A program made the position numbers and the translations under genes. The notes beneath the pieces were generated by a model. It ran no database searches, was not told the DNA's origin, and worked only from the letters and a program-made list of their open reading frames with translations. Shown one piece after another: positions 27,623-36,434 of a stretch of DNA of 64,000 bases (positions within the stretch are counted from its first letter, which is position 1; each line of letters starts with the position of its first letter). The DNA lies in the NCBI RefSeq assembly GCF_027587025.1, contig NZ_JAPPTI010000001.1, forward strand, positions 1,240,001 through 1,304,000, written 5' to 3'. This DNA comes from Vibrio sp. LaRot3. GTDB taxonomy: Bacteria > Pseudomonadota > Gammaproteobacteria > Enterobacterales > Vibrionaceae.

Positions 27623-27775
27623 TAGAGCATCTCTGTTAACCAGAGAGTGCGTGAATTATCAGGTATCACTTGCGCTATTGCAAGTGCCAATCGCAATTAA
27701 AGCGCTCATTTCAGTTTAACTGCCTAGCAAATAAACAAAGTAACCGCGTTTTGATAATTAACTAAGCAAAATCAT

Positions 27776-29797
27776 TTAATTAGCGAGTTGCGTTTTTAGC
27801 GAAGATGCTCGATTAAGTTGTACTTCGTTTTCTGCTATTTTGCGCTTGTTCGAGTACATGGACAAATCCGCCTCATGCATCACATCTTCTAGGCTCATGG
27901 TTTCGGCGCGCGGTTTAGAAACCCCAAACGCCAATGAGACATCCAGTTGAATGGTATTATCCAAAGAGGTGAACTGCATTTTTTGCAAATTAATCAATGC
28001 GTAGCTGAGCTCTACCGAACTGACCGTGCCGACCAATATAAATTCATCGCCACCAATTCGATAGCTTTGGCCTTTCCAATACAGTTGAATCTTTTTAGCA
28101 ATATCCTTAAGCACTTGATCACCAACCTCGTGACCAAAGGTGTCATTGATGGGTTTGAACTTGTTTACATCCAAATAGATGAGCGTCTGGTTAGCGGCAA
28201 TACCTTGTCTAAACCGTCGCTGCAGCGAGCGGCGGTTACGCAATTTAGTTAGGTTGTCAGTGTTGGATTGATGATGCAGATAAATAACAAAAATGAAAGT
28301 GGCCATCAAAACTAGCACAAACAAGGCAATGCTTTTACGCGCAAAACGTTGCTCAGTTTGCAGCGTGGCTTTCCAATCTGGCTGAATGTCATGGCGACTG
28401 ATGATTTTTTCTAAATCCATGATTTTGATGGCGCGATTAAATAAAGGCACAAGCGCCTCGCCCAAATCATTTTTGACAAAACCAATCGTCAATTCAGAGG
28501 AATAAATTTCACCCAATAACTCATCTTCGACCAATGGCAGTAATGTATTGGAATCTCGGAGTACTTGGTGAAAACTGGCTCTGCTGATTGCAATGTAGTC
28601 CACTTCACGGCTCATCAATGCCGCGACCTGCTGTTGCGTATTGCTGTAAGTATAAAGCTTTTTCTGCGGCAACATTTGCGCTAACAACTCATGATAAAAG
28701 TCATCTTTCTGAACGCCGATTCGCTCAACAATCAGCTCAGACACATTGCTATAGACATTCTCTTTATACCCTTCTCGCTTGATCATCACACCGTGAGAGA
28801 TGACATAAGGGTCACTAAAATAAGCGAGCTGTTTACGGGATTCAGACTTAGCTAGCGGCGAAATGATTTCAATTTTTTGAGACTGAAAATCACTGTACAT
28901 CTGATCCCATGGCTCATCTGCATGGCTAAGTAATTGACAGTTCAGCATCAGAATATGGCAAGCAGAATAAAGCACATCAGGGGTAATGCCTGTCACTGTT
29001 CCATTGTCTTGGTAGCTGGCAAAATGCGCGGCATTCTCAATTTTCATGCGCAGTAGCTTACTGCGGTCAATACCACTGTCGACCACCATTTGCCTCAGCG
29101 CTTTCTGACGAATATTAAATTGGTAATCGCGGATCGTCTCTCGTAACAGCTTTTGCACTGACGCCGAGTGGATATAGGCTTCAAACTGTTTCAACTGTTC
29201 CGCATACTTATTTTTAGGTGCAATCAGAGAAACAGGCTTAATTGAAATTTGGTGATTAAGTAGCTGCGCATCAAGCCCTGCCATCAGCATGGGTTTTAGC
29301 TGATTGATGGCATCGACTACTCCATCTACAACGCCATCATTGAGAAGTTGCCTTGCGTGCTCATGCCCTAAGTATTCTACTTGTTTAATCGAGGGGTAAT
29401 GCTCTCGAATCAGATCGCCATAAATTGTCCCTTTTGGGATACCCACGGTATCAATGGAATCTAACGTGTAGTTAGAAAAGCTATAAAGATAGGTGTATTC
29501 AATATTGGTCGGGCTTGAGAAATCGAACCGGTGAGAGCGCTGAGAGGTATAAGTGACATTGGCGGCAAAATCACTTTCGCCCAGTTCAACCGCGGTGAGA
29601 ATGTCATTAAAACTGGGGTAATAAACGTATTCAATCGATAGATTGAATTCATCCGCCAATGAATCAAACAAAACTCGACTGACGACGTCGTCCGCTTCCA
29701 TCGCGATACGATATGCTTTGCTCGAAGACGAAGGCATGGCGAACGCCGAGCTGACGAGCAATAGAAACAGAGAACAAAGTGCGCTTAACCTAACCAT
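27776..29797 (-). CDS. Membrane diguanylate cyclase with tandem periplasmic substrate-binding domains
   Basis: 673 residues. A signal peptide (to about residue 20) precedes two periplasmic-binding-protein-3-like domains (about 25-250 and 255-480). One membrane helix (about 495-515) leads to a cytoplasmic GGDEF domain with an intact RIGGDEF motif near 582. The RxxD inhibitory site that normally sits five residues before GGDEF is absent (KGQS there). It should make cyclic di-GMP in response to a small periplasmic ligand, perhaps an amino acid, which is inferred from the domain type. It has no EAL domain. It stands alone between ffs and a membrane protein gene. Confidence 0.87.
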   Translation of the reverse strand: MVRLSALCSLFLLLVSSAFAMPSSSSKAYRIAMEADDVVSRVLFDSLADEFNLSIEYVYYPSFNDILTAVELGESDFAANVTYTSQRSHRFDFSSPTNIEYTYLYSFSNYTLDSIDTVGIPKGTIYGDLIREHYPSIKQVEYLGHEHARQLLNDGVVDGVVDAINQLKPMLMAGLDAQLLNHQISIKPVSLIAPKNKYAEQLKQFEAYIHSASVQKLLRETIRDYQFNIRQKALRQMVVDSGIDRSKLLRMKIENAAHFASYQDNGTVTGITPDVLYSACHILMLNCQLLSHADEPWDQMYSDFQSQKIEIISPLAKSESRKQLAYFSDPYVISHGVMIKREGYKENVYSNVSELIVERIGVQKDDFYHELLAQMLPQKKLYTYSNTQQQVAALMSREVDYIAISRASFHQVLRDSNTLLPLVEDELLGEIYSSELTIGFVKNDLGEALVPLFNRAIKIMDLEKIISRHDIQPDWKATLQTEQRFARKSIALFVLVLMATFIFVIYLHHQSNTDNLTKLRNRRSLQRRFRQGIAANQTLIYLDVNKFKPINDTFGHEVGDQVLKDIAKKIQLYWKGQSYRIGGDEFILVGTVSSVELSYALINLQKMQFTSLDNTIQLDVSLAFGVSKPRAETMSLEDVMHEADLSMYSNKRKIAENEVQLNRASSLKTQLAN

Positions 29798-29941
29798 AAC
29801 TTTTAAAATAATCGCGGTTTACCGTTAGGGCATTGGCTCACTTGCTTGCTGCTTATTAAGTAAACTGTGCCACTGGTTGAACATTATGTGAACATATTGT
29901 CATATTTTTGTCACCAGTCCAACAGATGGCATGCTGTTTAG

Positions 29942-30682
29942 TTATATTTCTTCGTGATGTTCGACACTTTGCAAGATATAGTCTGCAATCCATGCTGTAC
30001 CCAACAGGCATAACCATACAACGAACACAGGATTTGGCACTTCAACGCTCGGCGCTAATACCAACGCCGCGAATCCCACTGAGGGTAACGTCCAGCACAG
30101 CAACTTGCTCCAACGGAAGTTCTTTAGCTTCGCTAGGCTCTCCATGGCAGCCATGATACCCACCACAGACAAGGCGAACAGTACCGCATAACCTAACTGT
30201 GCAATCCAAAGTGGCACGATCAACAGTAGCGCCCACCAGCTATGCTGTTTGGTTGGTTGCCAATAACGAATAGACCACCAAACGGTAGAAATTGCGAGCG
30301 TTTGTATTACGGTAACCCATGCTGACCCTTCCAGCCTTCCTGCCGCTTGAGTGGTCATAATTCCAACCAGTAGCGCGGACACAATCAAACCAATAGTGAC
30401 CATAACCCCCAAGTTACTCCGATGAGAAAAGACCACCATGAGCAATGGGAACAGCACCCAAAGACTGACCGAAAGCGTAATAGATTGGTAAGGCAAGGTT
30501 AAGCCATAAACAGCAGAAGCCAATAAGAAAGTAACAGTGGAAAAACTGCGACGAGGAATGAACCACAAAACCGGGATTAATACCGCAAGCAACGGTATAT
30601 CGCCATCACTATGTCCGATCACTCTGGCACAAATGACAGCCAAAATAGCAGCAATAAAAAACTGCACAGTCGAAAACAGCAT
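29942..30682 (-). CDS. Integral membrane protein of unknown function
   Basis: 246 residues with about eight hydrophobic segments and a short acidic tail ending EHHEEI. No transporter or enzyme motif is evident. It is divergent from the ybaZ/atl gene. A TTG-free clean ATG at 30682 is followed immediately by a membrane segment, as in a polytopic protein without a cleaved signal. I do not recognise the family. Confidence 0.7.
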   Translation of the reverse strand: MLFSTVQFFIAAILAVICARVIGHSDGDIPLLAVLIPVLWFIPRRSFSTVTFLLASAVYGLTLPYQSITLSVSLWVLFPLLMVVFSHRSNLGVMVTIGLIVSALLVGIMTTQAAGRLEGSAWVTVIQTLAISTVWWSIRYWQPTKQHSWWALLLIVPLWIAQLGYAVLFALSVVGIMAAMESLAKLKNFRWSKLLCWTLPSVGFAALVLAPSVEVPNPVFVVWLCLLGTAWIADYILQSVEHHEEI

Positions 30683-30805
30683 ACCCTCTCCTTATCCCAT
30701 CCTTGGAAACATCGAATTAGGGTGTTGACCTATACGCATTCATTGCACAATATTCAGATTCATCTCAGTTTACTGAATCTTATCGTCAACACATCAAGTA
30801 AAAGT

Positions 30806-31108
30806 ATGGACCAGTTTTTAGTGCAAATCTTTGCTGTAATTCACCAAATTCCACATGGAAAAATCACAAGTTACGGTGAAATTGCAAAAATGGCGGGTTA
30901 TCCCGGTTATGCACGCCATGTCGGTAAAGCGTTAAGCCGTTTACCTGAAGGCTCAACTTTACCATGGCACCGCGTGACCAATGCTCAAGGACAAATTTCT
31001 TTAAAAGGTGATGATTTGCTTAGGCAGAAAAGAGCACTCATTGCCGAAGGCGTGCAAGTCAGTGCGGCAGGGAAAATATCGATGAAACAATATAGATGGC
31101 AACCTTAG
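30806..31108 (+). CDS. ybaZ: Alkyltransferase-like protein (Atl/YbaZ), DNA lesion recognition
   Basis: 100 residues, matching the E. coli Atl length class. The MGMT C-terminal domain (residues 1-100) has PWHRV at 53-57, where Trp replaces the alkyl-accepting Cys of true methyltransferases. Atl proteins bind O6-alkylguanine and hand it to nucleotide excision repair. The helix-turn-helix region ITSYGEIAKMAGYPGYARHV is intact. ATG 30806 is used; longer upstream extensions are non-homologous. Order ybaZ-ybaY-tesB matches E. coli. Confidence 0.9.
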   Translation: MDQFLVQIFAVIHQIPHGKITSYGEIAKMAGYPGYARHVGKALSRLPEGSTLPWHRVTNAQGQISLKGDDLLRQKRALIAEGVQVSAAGKISMKQYRWQP

Positions 31109-31132
31109 TTCAGTTGCCATCCATTTTGCTAT

Positions 31133-31555
31133 CTAGCGCACGCCAACCAACATCAGGTTAAACTGTGTAGTGTTGTTCGCGTCAGTGATCGCTGGGTTGA
31201 TAGTGTCAGTAATGAAACGTAGTTTACCGTCGACTTCAATTCTCGCACTTACACTGTAAGTATGATTAGGGATAATTGAACTCGCGTCATACATCAGCTT
31301 GAAGTCAAACGGTACTTGCGCGCCATTAGTTTGAATGGTTTGCTCCGCAATGACTTTTGCTGGTGCATCTGCAAGCGAAACGTCTTGCAATTTTACCGTC
31401 ACGACTGCGTGTTCAGGTAGTGCAATTCGCTCACGATAAGCAACAGAACCGGAAATAGTTTGCAATTGAACGCCTTGTTGAGATGAGTTTGATTGACAAC
31501 CAATAAGCAGAGCGCCAAACAATACCGATATGGCCAACATCAGTGCTTTTTTCAT
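31133..31555 (-). CDS. ybaY: YbaY-family outer-membrane lipoprotein
   Basis: 140 residues. The lipoprotein signal MKKALMLAISVLFGALLIGC has lipobox Cys at residue 20. The rest is a single beta-sandwich domain of the YbaY/YscW type, with SGSVAYRERIALPEHAVVTV near its start and a terminal QFNLMLVGVR strand. YbaY proteins are poorly characterised envelope lipoproteins. Its place between ybaZ and tesB agrees with E. coli gene order. Confidence 0.87.
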   Translation of the reverse strand: MKKALMLAISVLFGALLIGCQSNSSQQGVQLQTISGSVAYRERIALPEHAVVTVKLQDVSLADAPAKVIAEQTIQTNGAQVPFDFKLMYDASSIIPNHTYSVSARIEVDGKLRFITDTINPAITDANNTTQFNLMLVGVR

Positions 31556-31745
31556 AACGTGCCCCTTTATAAATTAGATAGTTATGAGCCTATAAATCCA
31601 TTATAGATATGGGGTTCACTAAAGTCATGCTGACGCGCAATCTATTGACCCACTTTTGACTGTGTCAATTTTTAATGAGTATTTGCTCTATACTCAACCA
31701 AGTAGGGTAAAATGGACTTAGAATTTTTAACGGAATATCAAAACT

Positions 31746-32606
31746 ATGAGTAAACCTCTCACCGAGCTACTTATCTTGTTGCAGCTCGAAAAACTTGAAG
31801 AAGGGCTATACCGCGGCCAAAGTGAACACTTAGGTCTTCCTCAAGTTTACGGTGGTCAAGTTATCGGCCAAGCACTATCAGCGGCACGTTACACCGTCGC
31901 AGAAGATAGAACCGTACACTCATTTCACAGCTACTTCTTATATCCGGGCGATCCTGAAAAGCCTATTATCTATGACGTAGAAAATTTACGTGATGGCCGT
32001 AGTTTTAGCACTCGCCGAGTGAAAGCCATTCAAAACGGGCGACCTATTTTCTACCTCACCGCGTCTTATCATGGTGATGCGCCGGGCTTTGAACACCAAA
32101 ACACTATGCCTGATATTCCGGGACCAGAGAACTTTGCGTCAGAGTCTCAACTGGCAGAGCAAATCAAAGATTTCTTACCTGAAAAATTGCAGAAAACTTT
32201 CTGCGGTGAGAAGTCCATTGAGATGCGCCCTGTTACGGTTGTGAACCCGTTAAAGCCACAGAAGGTCGAAGCGAAACAGTACCTTTGGATTAAGGCTAAC
32301 GGTGAAATGCCAGATAACCAACTCATTCACCAATATCTATTGGCCTACGCGTCTGACTGGGGCTTCCTGACAACTGCCCTACACCCTCATGGGGTTTCAC
32401 TGCTTACACCTAAGTTCCAAGTGGCGACCATTGACCACTCTATCTGGTTCCATCGCCCATTTAAGATGGATGAATGGCTGCTCTATTCGATTGAAAGCCC
32501 GACGGCGAGCAATACTCGCGGCTTAGTAAGAGGTGAGATCTTCAATCGCAATGGCGATCTCGTTGCTTCAGCGGTACAAGAAGGCGTGATGCGTTTCACT
32601 GGCTAA
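31746..32606 (+). CDS. tesB: Acyl-CoA thioesterase II
   Basis: 286 residues, the same length as E. coli TesB, which hydrolyses medium- and long-chain acyl-CoA. It has a double hotdog fold: the N-terminal half carries [18 protein letters not shown] and the C-terminal half has the catalytic-region Asp in [10 protein letters not shown] together with [18 protein letters not shown]. It stands alone and is followed by a bidirectional terminator. Confidence 0.95.
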   Translation: MSKPLTELLILLQLEKLEEGLYRGQSEHLGLPQVYGGQVIGQALSAARYTVAEDRTVHSFHSYFLYPGDPEKPIIYDVENLRDGRSFSTRRVKAIQNGRPIFYLTASYHGDAPGFEHQNTMPDIPGPENFASESQLAEQIKDFLPEKLQKTFCGEKSIEMRPVTVVNPLKPQKVEAKQYLWIKANGEMPDNQLIHQYLLAYASDWGFLTTALHPHGVSLLTPKFQVATIDHSIWFHRPFKMDEWLLYSIESPTASNTRGLVRGEIFNRNGDLVASAVQEGVMRFTG

Positions 32607-32626
32607 GCTCAATCAACCACTAATAA

Positions 32627-32651
32627 GAAAAGGGCTCTAAGAGCCCTTTTC
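32627..32651. terminator. Bidirectional terminator between tesB and the Lrp-family gene
   Basis: GAAAAGGGCTC-TAA-GAGCCCTTTTC, an 11-bp perfect stem with A and T flanks, shared by two converging genes. Confidence 0.9.
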
Positions 32652-32669
32652 TATGCCAGTAAAATCAAG

Positions 32670-33128
32670 CTACAACGGTAAAGCAGTGGTGTATTTAAGT
32701 GGCTCCATCGCAAAGGTAGACGTCACATTAGAGATGCCCACCACCGAGTTAACCAGCTTTTTATAGAAGCGATCAAAACACGGCATATCTTTAACCAACA
32801 CTTTCAGCATGTAGTCATATTCCCCTGCCATTCGATAAAACTCCATCACCTCTGGAAACTCTGAAACGGTTTCAACAAATTGGCTATACCACTCATGGGA
32901 GTGATCACTGGTTTTAACCATAACAAATGCAGTAAATGAAAGATCGAGCTTATCTGGGTTAAGCAGTGCCACACGCTTTTGAATAACGCCTTGATCTTCG
33001 AGCTTTTTAAGACGCTTCCAACACGGTGTTGTGGTCAAGTTCACCGCTTCTGCCAACTCATTTAACGACAAAGTGGCATCATTTTGCAGCAAACTGAGTA
33101 TCTTTCTGTCTGTTTTATCCAGTTCCAT
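32670..33128 (-). CDS. Lrp/AsnC-family regulator, probably of the adjacent cysteine enzyme
   Basis: 152 residues. The N-terminal helix-turn-helix ([20 protein letters not shown], then [23 protein letters not shown]) is followed by the RAM/AsnC effector-binding domain with [14 protein letters not shown]. It is divergent from a PLP enzyme of the cysteine synthase family, 125 bases away, an arrangement like DecR/CyuR regulators of cysteine degradation. The effector (perhaps cysteine) is inference. A palindrome at 33148-33164 may be its operator. Confidence 0.85.
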   Translation of the reverse strand: MELDKTDRKILSLLQNDATLSLNELAEAVNLTTTPCWKRLKKLEDQGVIQKRVALLNPDKLDLSFTAFVMVKTSDHSHEWYSQFVETVSEFPEVMEFYRMAGEYDYMLKVLVKDMPCFDRFYKKLVNSVVGISNVTSTFAMEPLKYTTALPL

Positions 33129-33147
33129 TTCTCAACAATACTCATTT

Positions 33148-33164
33148 GGAGAATAATTTTCTCC
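33148..33164. promoter_or_regulatory. Palindrome in the Lrp/PLP-enzyme divergent promoter
   Basis: GGAGAA-TAATT-TTCTCC, 6-bp arms around five A/T bases. It lies 20 bases upstream of the Lrp-family start and is a likely Lrp-type operator. Confidence 0.45.
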
Positions 33165-33253
33165 ATAATAGGAAAATCGAAGGCAATTTAGCAAAGGTTT
33201 TCTCTCTAATTATAGGTAGATTATTAACATAATAATTAATTGGAGAGAGTCTG

Positions 33254-34327
33254 ATGTGTACTGACCATAACTGGATTAACAACGCTGTTCGTAAAATTGA
33301 AGCCGATTACCAACGATCTGCGGATACCCATCTAATCAAACTCGATTTGCCTAGCGTTGCAGGTATCGACATTTACCTAAAAGATGAAAGCACCCACCCA
33401 ACAGGCTCTCTAAAGCACCGTCTGGCTCGCTCACTGTTTTTATATGCGATTTGTAATGGTTGGGTTGGCCCTGAAACGACCATCATTGAATCATCTTCTG
33501 GCAGTACTGCGGTTTCTGAAGCATACTTTGCTCGTTTATTAGGTTTGCCATTTATTGCCGTGATGCCGAAATGCACTGCACGTAAAAAAATCGAACAAAT
33601 TGAGTTCTACGGCGGTCAAGCTCACCTTGTTGATCGTTCAGACCAAATTTATGCAGAATCACACCGCCTTGCGAATGAGCTAAACGGCCATTATATGGAC
33701 CAGTTCACCTACGCTGAGCGCGCAACTGACTGGCGTGGTAACAACAACATCGCTAACTCTATCTTCAGCCAAATGGAGCTAGAAGATCACCCTATTCCAG
33801 CATGGGTCGTAATGAGCCCGGGTACTGGTGGCACATCTGCAACCATTGGCCGCTTTATCCGTTACCAAAAACACGACACAAAACTGTGTGTCGTAGACCC
33901 AGAAAACTCCGTATTCCACGACTACTTCAAAACAGGCAATGCTAACCTAACCGGCGATTGCGGCAGCAAGATTGAAGGTATTGGTCGCCCTCGTGTTGAA
34001 CCAAGTTTTATCCCTGGCGTTATCGACGAAATGCGCACTATTAAAGATGCGGCTTCCGTAGCCACTGCACACTGGCTTGAGAAAGTCTTGGGGCGCAAAG
34101 TGGGTGCATCAACCGGTACTAACCTTTATGGCGTACTTCAGCTAGCAAGCGAAATGAAAAAACGTGGCGAGACAGGATCAATTGTCACATTACTGTGTGA
34201 TAGTGGCGAACGCTACTTAGATACTTACTACAACCCTGAGTGGGTAGCGCAAAACATCGGTGACTTACAGCCATACATGGCCAAGCTTGAAGCCTTTGAA
34301 GCCACCGGTGAGCTCAACGCCGATTAA
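33254..34327 (+). CDS. PLP-dependent cysteine synthase-family enzyme (Cds1-like L-cysteine desulfhydrase?)
   Basis: 357 residues, fold type II PLP enzyme. The PLP lysine is Lys54 in [11 protein letters not shown], the phosphate loop is [12 protein letters not shown] near 190, and a substrate loop [13 protein letters not shown] lies near 80. These features recall the Cds1 group, longer than CysK/CysM, reported to degrade L-cysteine to sulphide, pyruvate and ammonia. Divergence from an Lrp-family regulator supports a catabolic or detoxifying role. CysK-like synthesis cannot be excluded. Confidence 0.78.
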   Translation: MCTDHNWINNAVRKIEADYQRSADTHLIKLDLPSVAGIDIYLKDESTHPTGSLKHRLARSLFLYAICNGWVGPETTIIESSSGSTAVSEAYFARLLGLPFIAVMPKCTARKKIEQIEFYGGQAHLVDRSDQIYAESHRLANELNGHYMDQFTYAERATDWRGNNNIANSIFSQMELEDHPIPAWVVMSPGTGGTSATIGRFIRYQKHDTKLCVVDPENSVFHDYFKTGNANLTGDCGSKIEGIGRPRVEPSFIPGVIDEMRTIKDAASVATAHWLEKVLGRKVGASTGTNLYGVLQLASEMKKRGETGSIVTLLCDSGERYLDTYYNPEWVAQNIGDLQPYMAKLEAFEATGELNAD

Positions 34328-34345
34328 CTAATCACAATAACGTAT

Positions 34346-34382
34346 AAGGGAGTAGGTGAAGCCTGAAATCACTTACTCCCTT
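34346..34382 (+). terminator. Terminator-like hairpin after the PLP enzyme
   Basis: AAGGGAGTAGGTGA pairs with TCACTTACTCCCTT (one mismatch) across a 9-base loop. The T-run is short, so termination may be partial. Confidence 0.6.
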
Positions 34383-34485
34383 ACTCTCCTTTACTTAGCT
34401 CTAAACTACTAAACAAGCTACGCTACTTCCCAATTAAACGACATTTGCCTGAAATCCAAGTTAGATATCCCAATTAACTTTTGTT

Positions 34486-34497
34486 ATGTTATAACAT
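34486..34497 (+). promoter_or_regulatory. ATGTTATAACAT palindrome, compressed Zur-box-like site
   Basis: A perfect 12-bp palindrome, 25 bases before the COG0523 GTPase start. It contains the ATGTTATA and TATAACAT half-sites known from gammaproteobacterial Zur boxes, but they overlap instead of being spaced. Zinc control is plausible, not shown. Confidence 0.4.
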
Positions 34498-34521
34498 CAA
34501 ACCAAATAAAGGACATCTACC

Positions 34522-35724
34522 GTGGCTCGCATTCCCGTTGTCGTCTTGCACGGCTTTCTTGGTTCAGGAAAAACCACCCTTCTACGAAGCATTATCACTC
34601 GTTCAAACGATAAGCACCCCGCGCCTTCGGTATTGGTTAACGATATGAGTGAACTGAACGTTGATGGTGTGCTCATTGCCAACACCGATGCGGTCAATGA
34701 AGCGCAAGGCAACTTTGCCACTATCAGTGGTGACAGCATCAGCAGCCCAAATGGCGTGAAGCAACTGCACAAGAGCCTAAAAACACTTGCAAGCCAAAAA
34801 CCTGCTTGGATTTTGATTGAAAGCTCTGGTAGCAGCCACCCTTTACCTTTGGTTGAATACTTCAAAGGCCAAAGCAAATTTCGCCTAAGTAGTGTGATTA
34901 CCCTTGTTGATGCCACTTGGCTAGCACAAGATTTTAATGCTGGAAAATCACTGATACCAAACTGGCAGAACAATCTCGCTCAAAATACACGCGGAATAGA
35001 AAATGTGTTGGTGGAACAGATGATGTTTTCCAATCAAATACTGCTGACCAAATCCGATCGATTGGACGCAGAGACAATCCAAACGATTGGGAAAAACATT
35101 CACCCAATTAACCCTTATGCTGCGATTAACAGTGTGAGTTGGGGAAATATCTCTGCGCAACACCTATTGCAAAACCAAGAATACAACTATCACCTTGTGG
35201 CGCAGTTAACCGAAGAGTTAAGAGCACAAGCCAACGCTCCACTGAATCTATCAGGCAAAGCCAATCAAAGGATTGTCGCAAAAGTGCTTGAAGACGATCG
35301 GCCTTTTCACCCAGAAAGGCTTTGGCAAACCTGCCATCAACACCTTACAAAAGGGGTATTTCGCAGCAAGGGATTCTTTTGGTTACCCACCAGAGATGAT
35401 GTTTCATTACTTTGGAGTCAAACCAACGGTAGCGTAGGCTTAGAAGTCGTCGGCTTTTGGCGCGCGGCAGTGTTGGAAGATGATGGCCAAAACCTTACCG
35501 ATAAACAGCGACAAATTGTTCAGCAGAAAATAGATAGTACAGAAAGCCGTTTTGGCGATCGCCGCTGCAAACTAACCGTGATCGGCCAAACCGAGGAAGC
35601 CGATAGCTTTATTCAAGCGCTCAAAGATTGCCTGCTGACCGAGAGTGAGTTGATTGATTGGCAAAATGGCAAACATTTTGCCGATCCATGGCCACAAAAA
35701 GTCGCTAAGTTAGTTAGTAACTAG
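34522..35724 (+). CDS. COG0523 GTPase (CobW/YjiA-like) lacking the CxCC metal motif
   Basis: 400 residues. G1/Walker A GFLGSGKT is at 11-18, switch region ESSGSSHPLPLVEYF lies near 118, and the TKSD base-recognition motif near 173-176. The C-terminal CobW_C domain holds GVFRSKGFFWLPTRDDVSLLWSQ (in parts). Family members are nucleotide-dependent metal chaperones for zinc, cobalt or iron and normally carry CxCC after strand 2; here the aligned segment is GDSISSPNG, about residues 70-78, with no cysteine. The start is GTG, with AAAGGA eight bases upstream. A Zur-like palindrome lies in the promoter. Metal handling is therefore uncertain. Confidence 0.82.
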   Translation: MARIPVVVLHGFLGSGKTTLLRSIITRSNDKHPAPSVLVNDMSELNVDGVLIANTDAVNEAQGNFATISGDSISSPNGVKQLHKSLKTLASQKPAWILIESSGSSHPLPLVEYFKGQSKFRLSSVITLVDATWLAQDFNAGKSLIPNWQNNLAQNTRGIENVLVEQMMFSNQILLTKSDRLDAETIQTIGKNIHPINPYAAINSVSWGNISAQHLLQNQEYNYHLVAQLTEELRAQANAPLNLSGKANQRIVAKVLEDDRPFHPERLWQTCHQHLTKGVFRSKGFFWLPTRDDVSLLWSQTNGSVGLEVVGFWRAAVLEDDGQNLTDKQRQIVQQKIDSTESRFGDRRCKLTVIGQTEEADSFIQALKDCLLTESELIDWQNGKHFADPWPQKVAKLVSN

Positions 35725-35745
35725 AACGGTCGTTCTTAAGTAACA

Positions 35746-36330
35746 CTATTTAATGGACGTAAGGAGTAAATCCGTTGCCTCTATTGCGTGTTGTTCTATC
35801 TGAGCTTGACTCCAAGCCGCCAGTCCTAATAGAGCCCCCGAACGCGGGGCTAACAGCATACCTAACCACAATTCTATTTTCGTCTTAGCTTGCGTCAGCC
35901 CTAGTCGTTCATGAAAGAAGACTTCTAACACATGATGCGTGTCATTCGGCCCAATATTCATGAAGCTTTCCACAACTTCAGGAGCTTGAGCAGCCTCAAC
36001 AATCAGCAACCTTTGCGTGGCGATATGCTCTGGAGATAGATGAAATTGAACAAATTCAGTCGCAAACGCAATCAAAGCTTCACGTGTATCCTGCAGAGCT
36101 AAATGTTGAGAGGATCGGTCATTATAATTAGCGCCTATTTGCTGCAAAGCCGCATGAAAAAGCTGTATTTTCGAAGGGAAATAACGGTAAAGCGTCTGTT
36201 TAGTTATCTTAGCCTGTGCAGCAATCTCGTCCATACTGGCGGCGCTATATCCCTCTGATAAAAATACAGATTTTGCCGAATCTAAAATCGCACGCCTTTT
36301 CTTTTCTCTGTTTTGTTCAATTTTACTCAT
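35746..36330 (-). CDS. TetR-family regulator of the divergent exporter
   Basis: About 194 residues. The TetR helix-turn-helix (residues about 10-55) includes DEIAAQAKITKQTLYRYFPS, and a ligand-binding C-terminal half follows. ATG 36330 has GAGG at a good distance; two earlier in-frame starts lie too close or without a site. It is divergent from a DMT-family exporter, and the promoter gap has two strong palindromes with the same ATCATACT half-site, so it very likely represses both genes. The inducer is unknown. Confidence 0.87.
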   Translation of the reverse strand: MSKIEQNREKKRRAILDSAKSVFLSEGYSAASMDEIAAQAKITKQTLYRYFPSKIQLFHAALQQIGANYNDRSSQHLALQDTREALIAFATEFVQFHLSPEHIATQRLLIVEAAQAPEVVESFMNIGPNDTHHVLEVFFHERLGLTQAKTKIELWLGMLLAPRSGALLGLAAWSQAQIEQHAIEATDLLLTSIK

Positions 36331-36349
36331 CATCAGCCTCAAAGCACTA

Positions 36350-36420
36350 ATCATACTTGTTAGTATGATTTTAATTGACAGAGTACCACTATAAAATCAT
36401 ACTCGCGAGTATGATTTTAT
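36350..36420. promoter_or_regulatory. Two TetR operators, one a perfect 30-bp palindrome
   Basis: Site 1 (36350-36369) is ATCATACT-TGTT-AGTATGAT. Site 2 (36391-36420) is a perfect 30-bp palindrome centred on CTCGCGAG with the same ATCATACT/AGTATGAT arms. Centres are 46 bp apart, in the divergent TetR/DMT promoter. Confidence 0.8.
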
Positions 36421-36434
36421 AGTGGAGAACTTTT

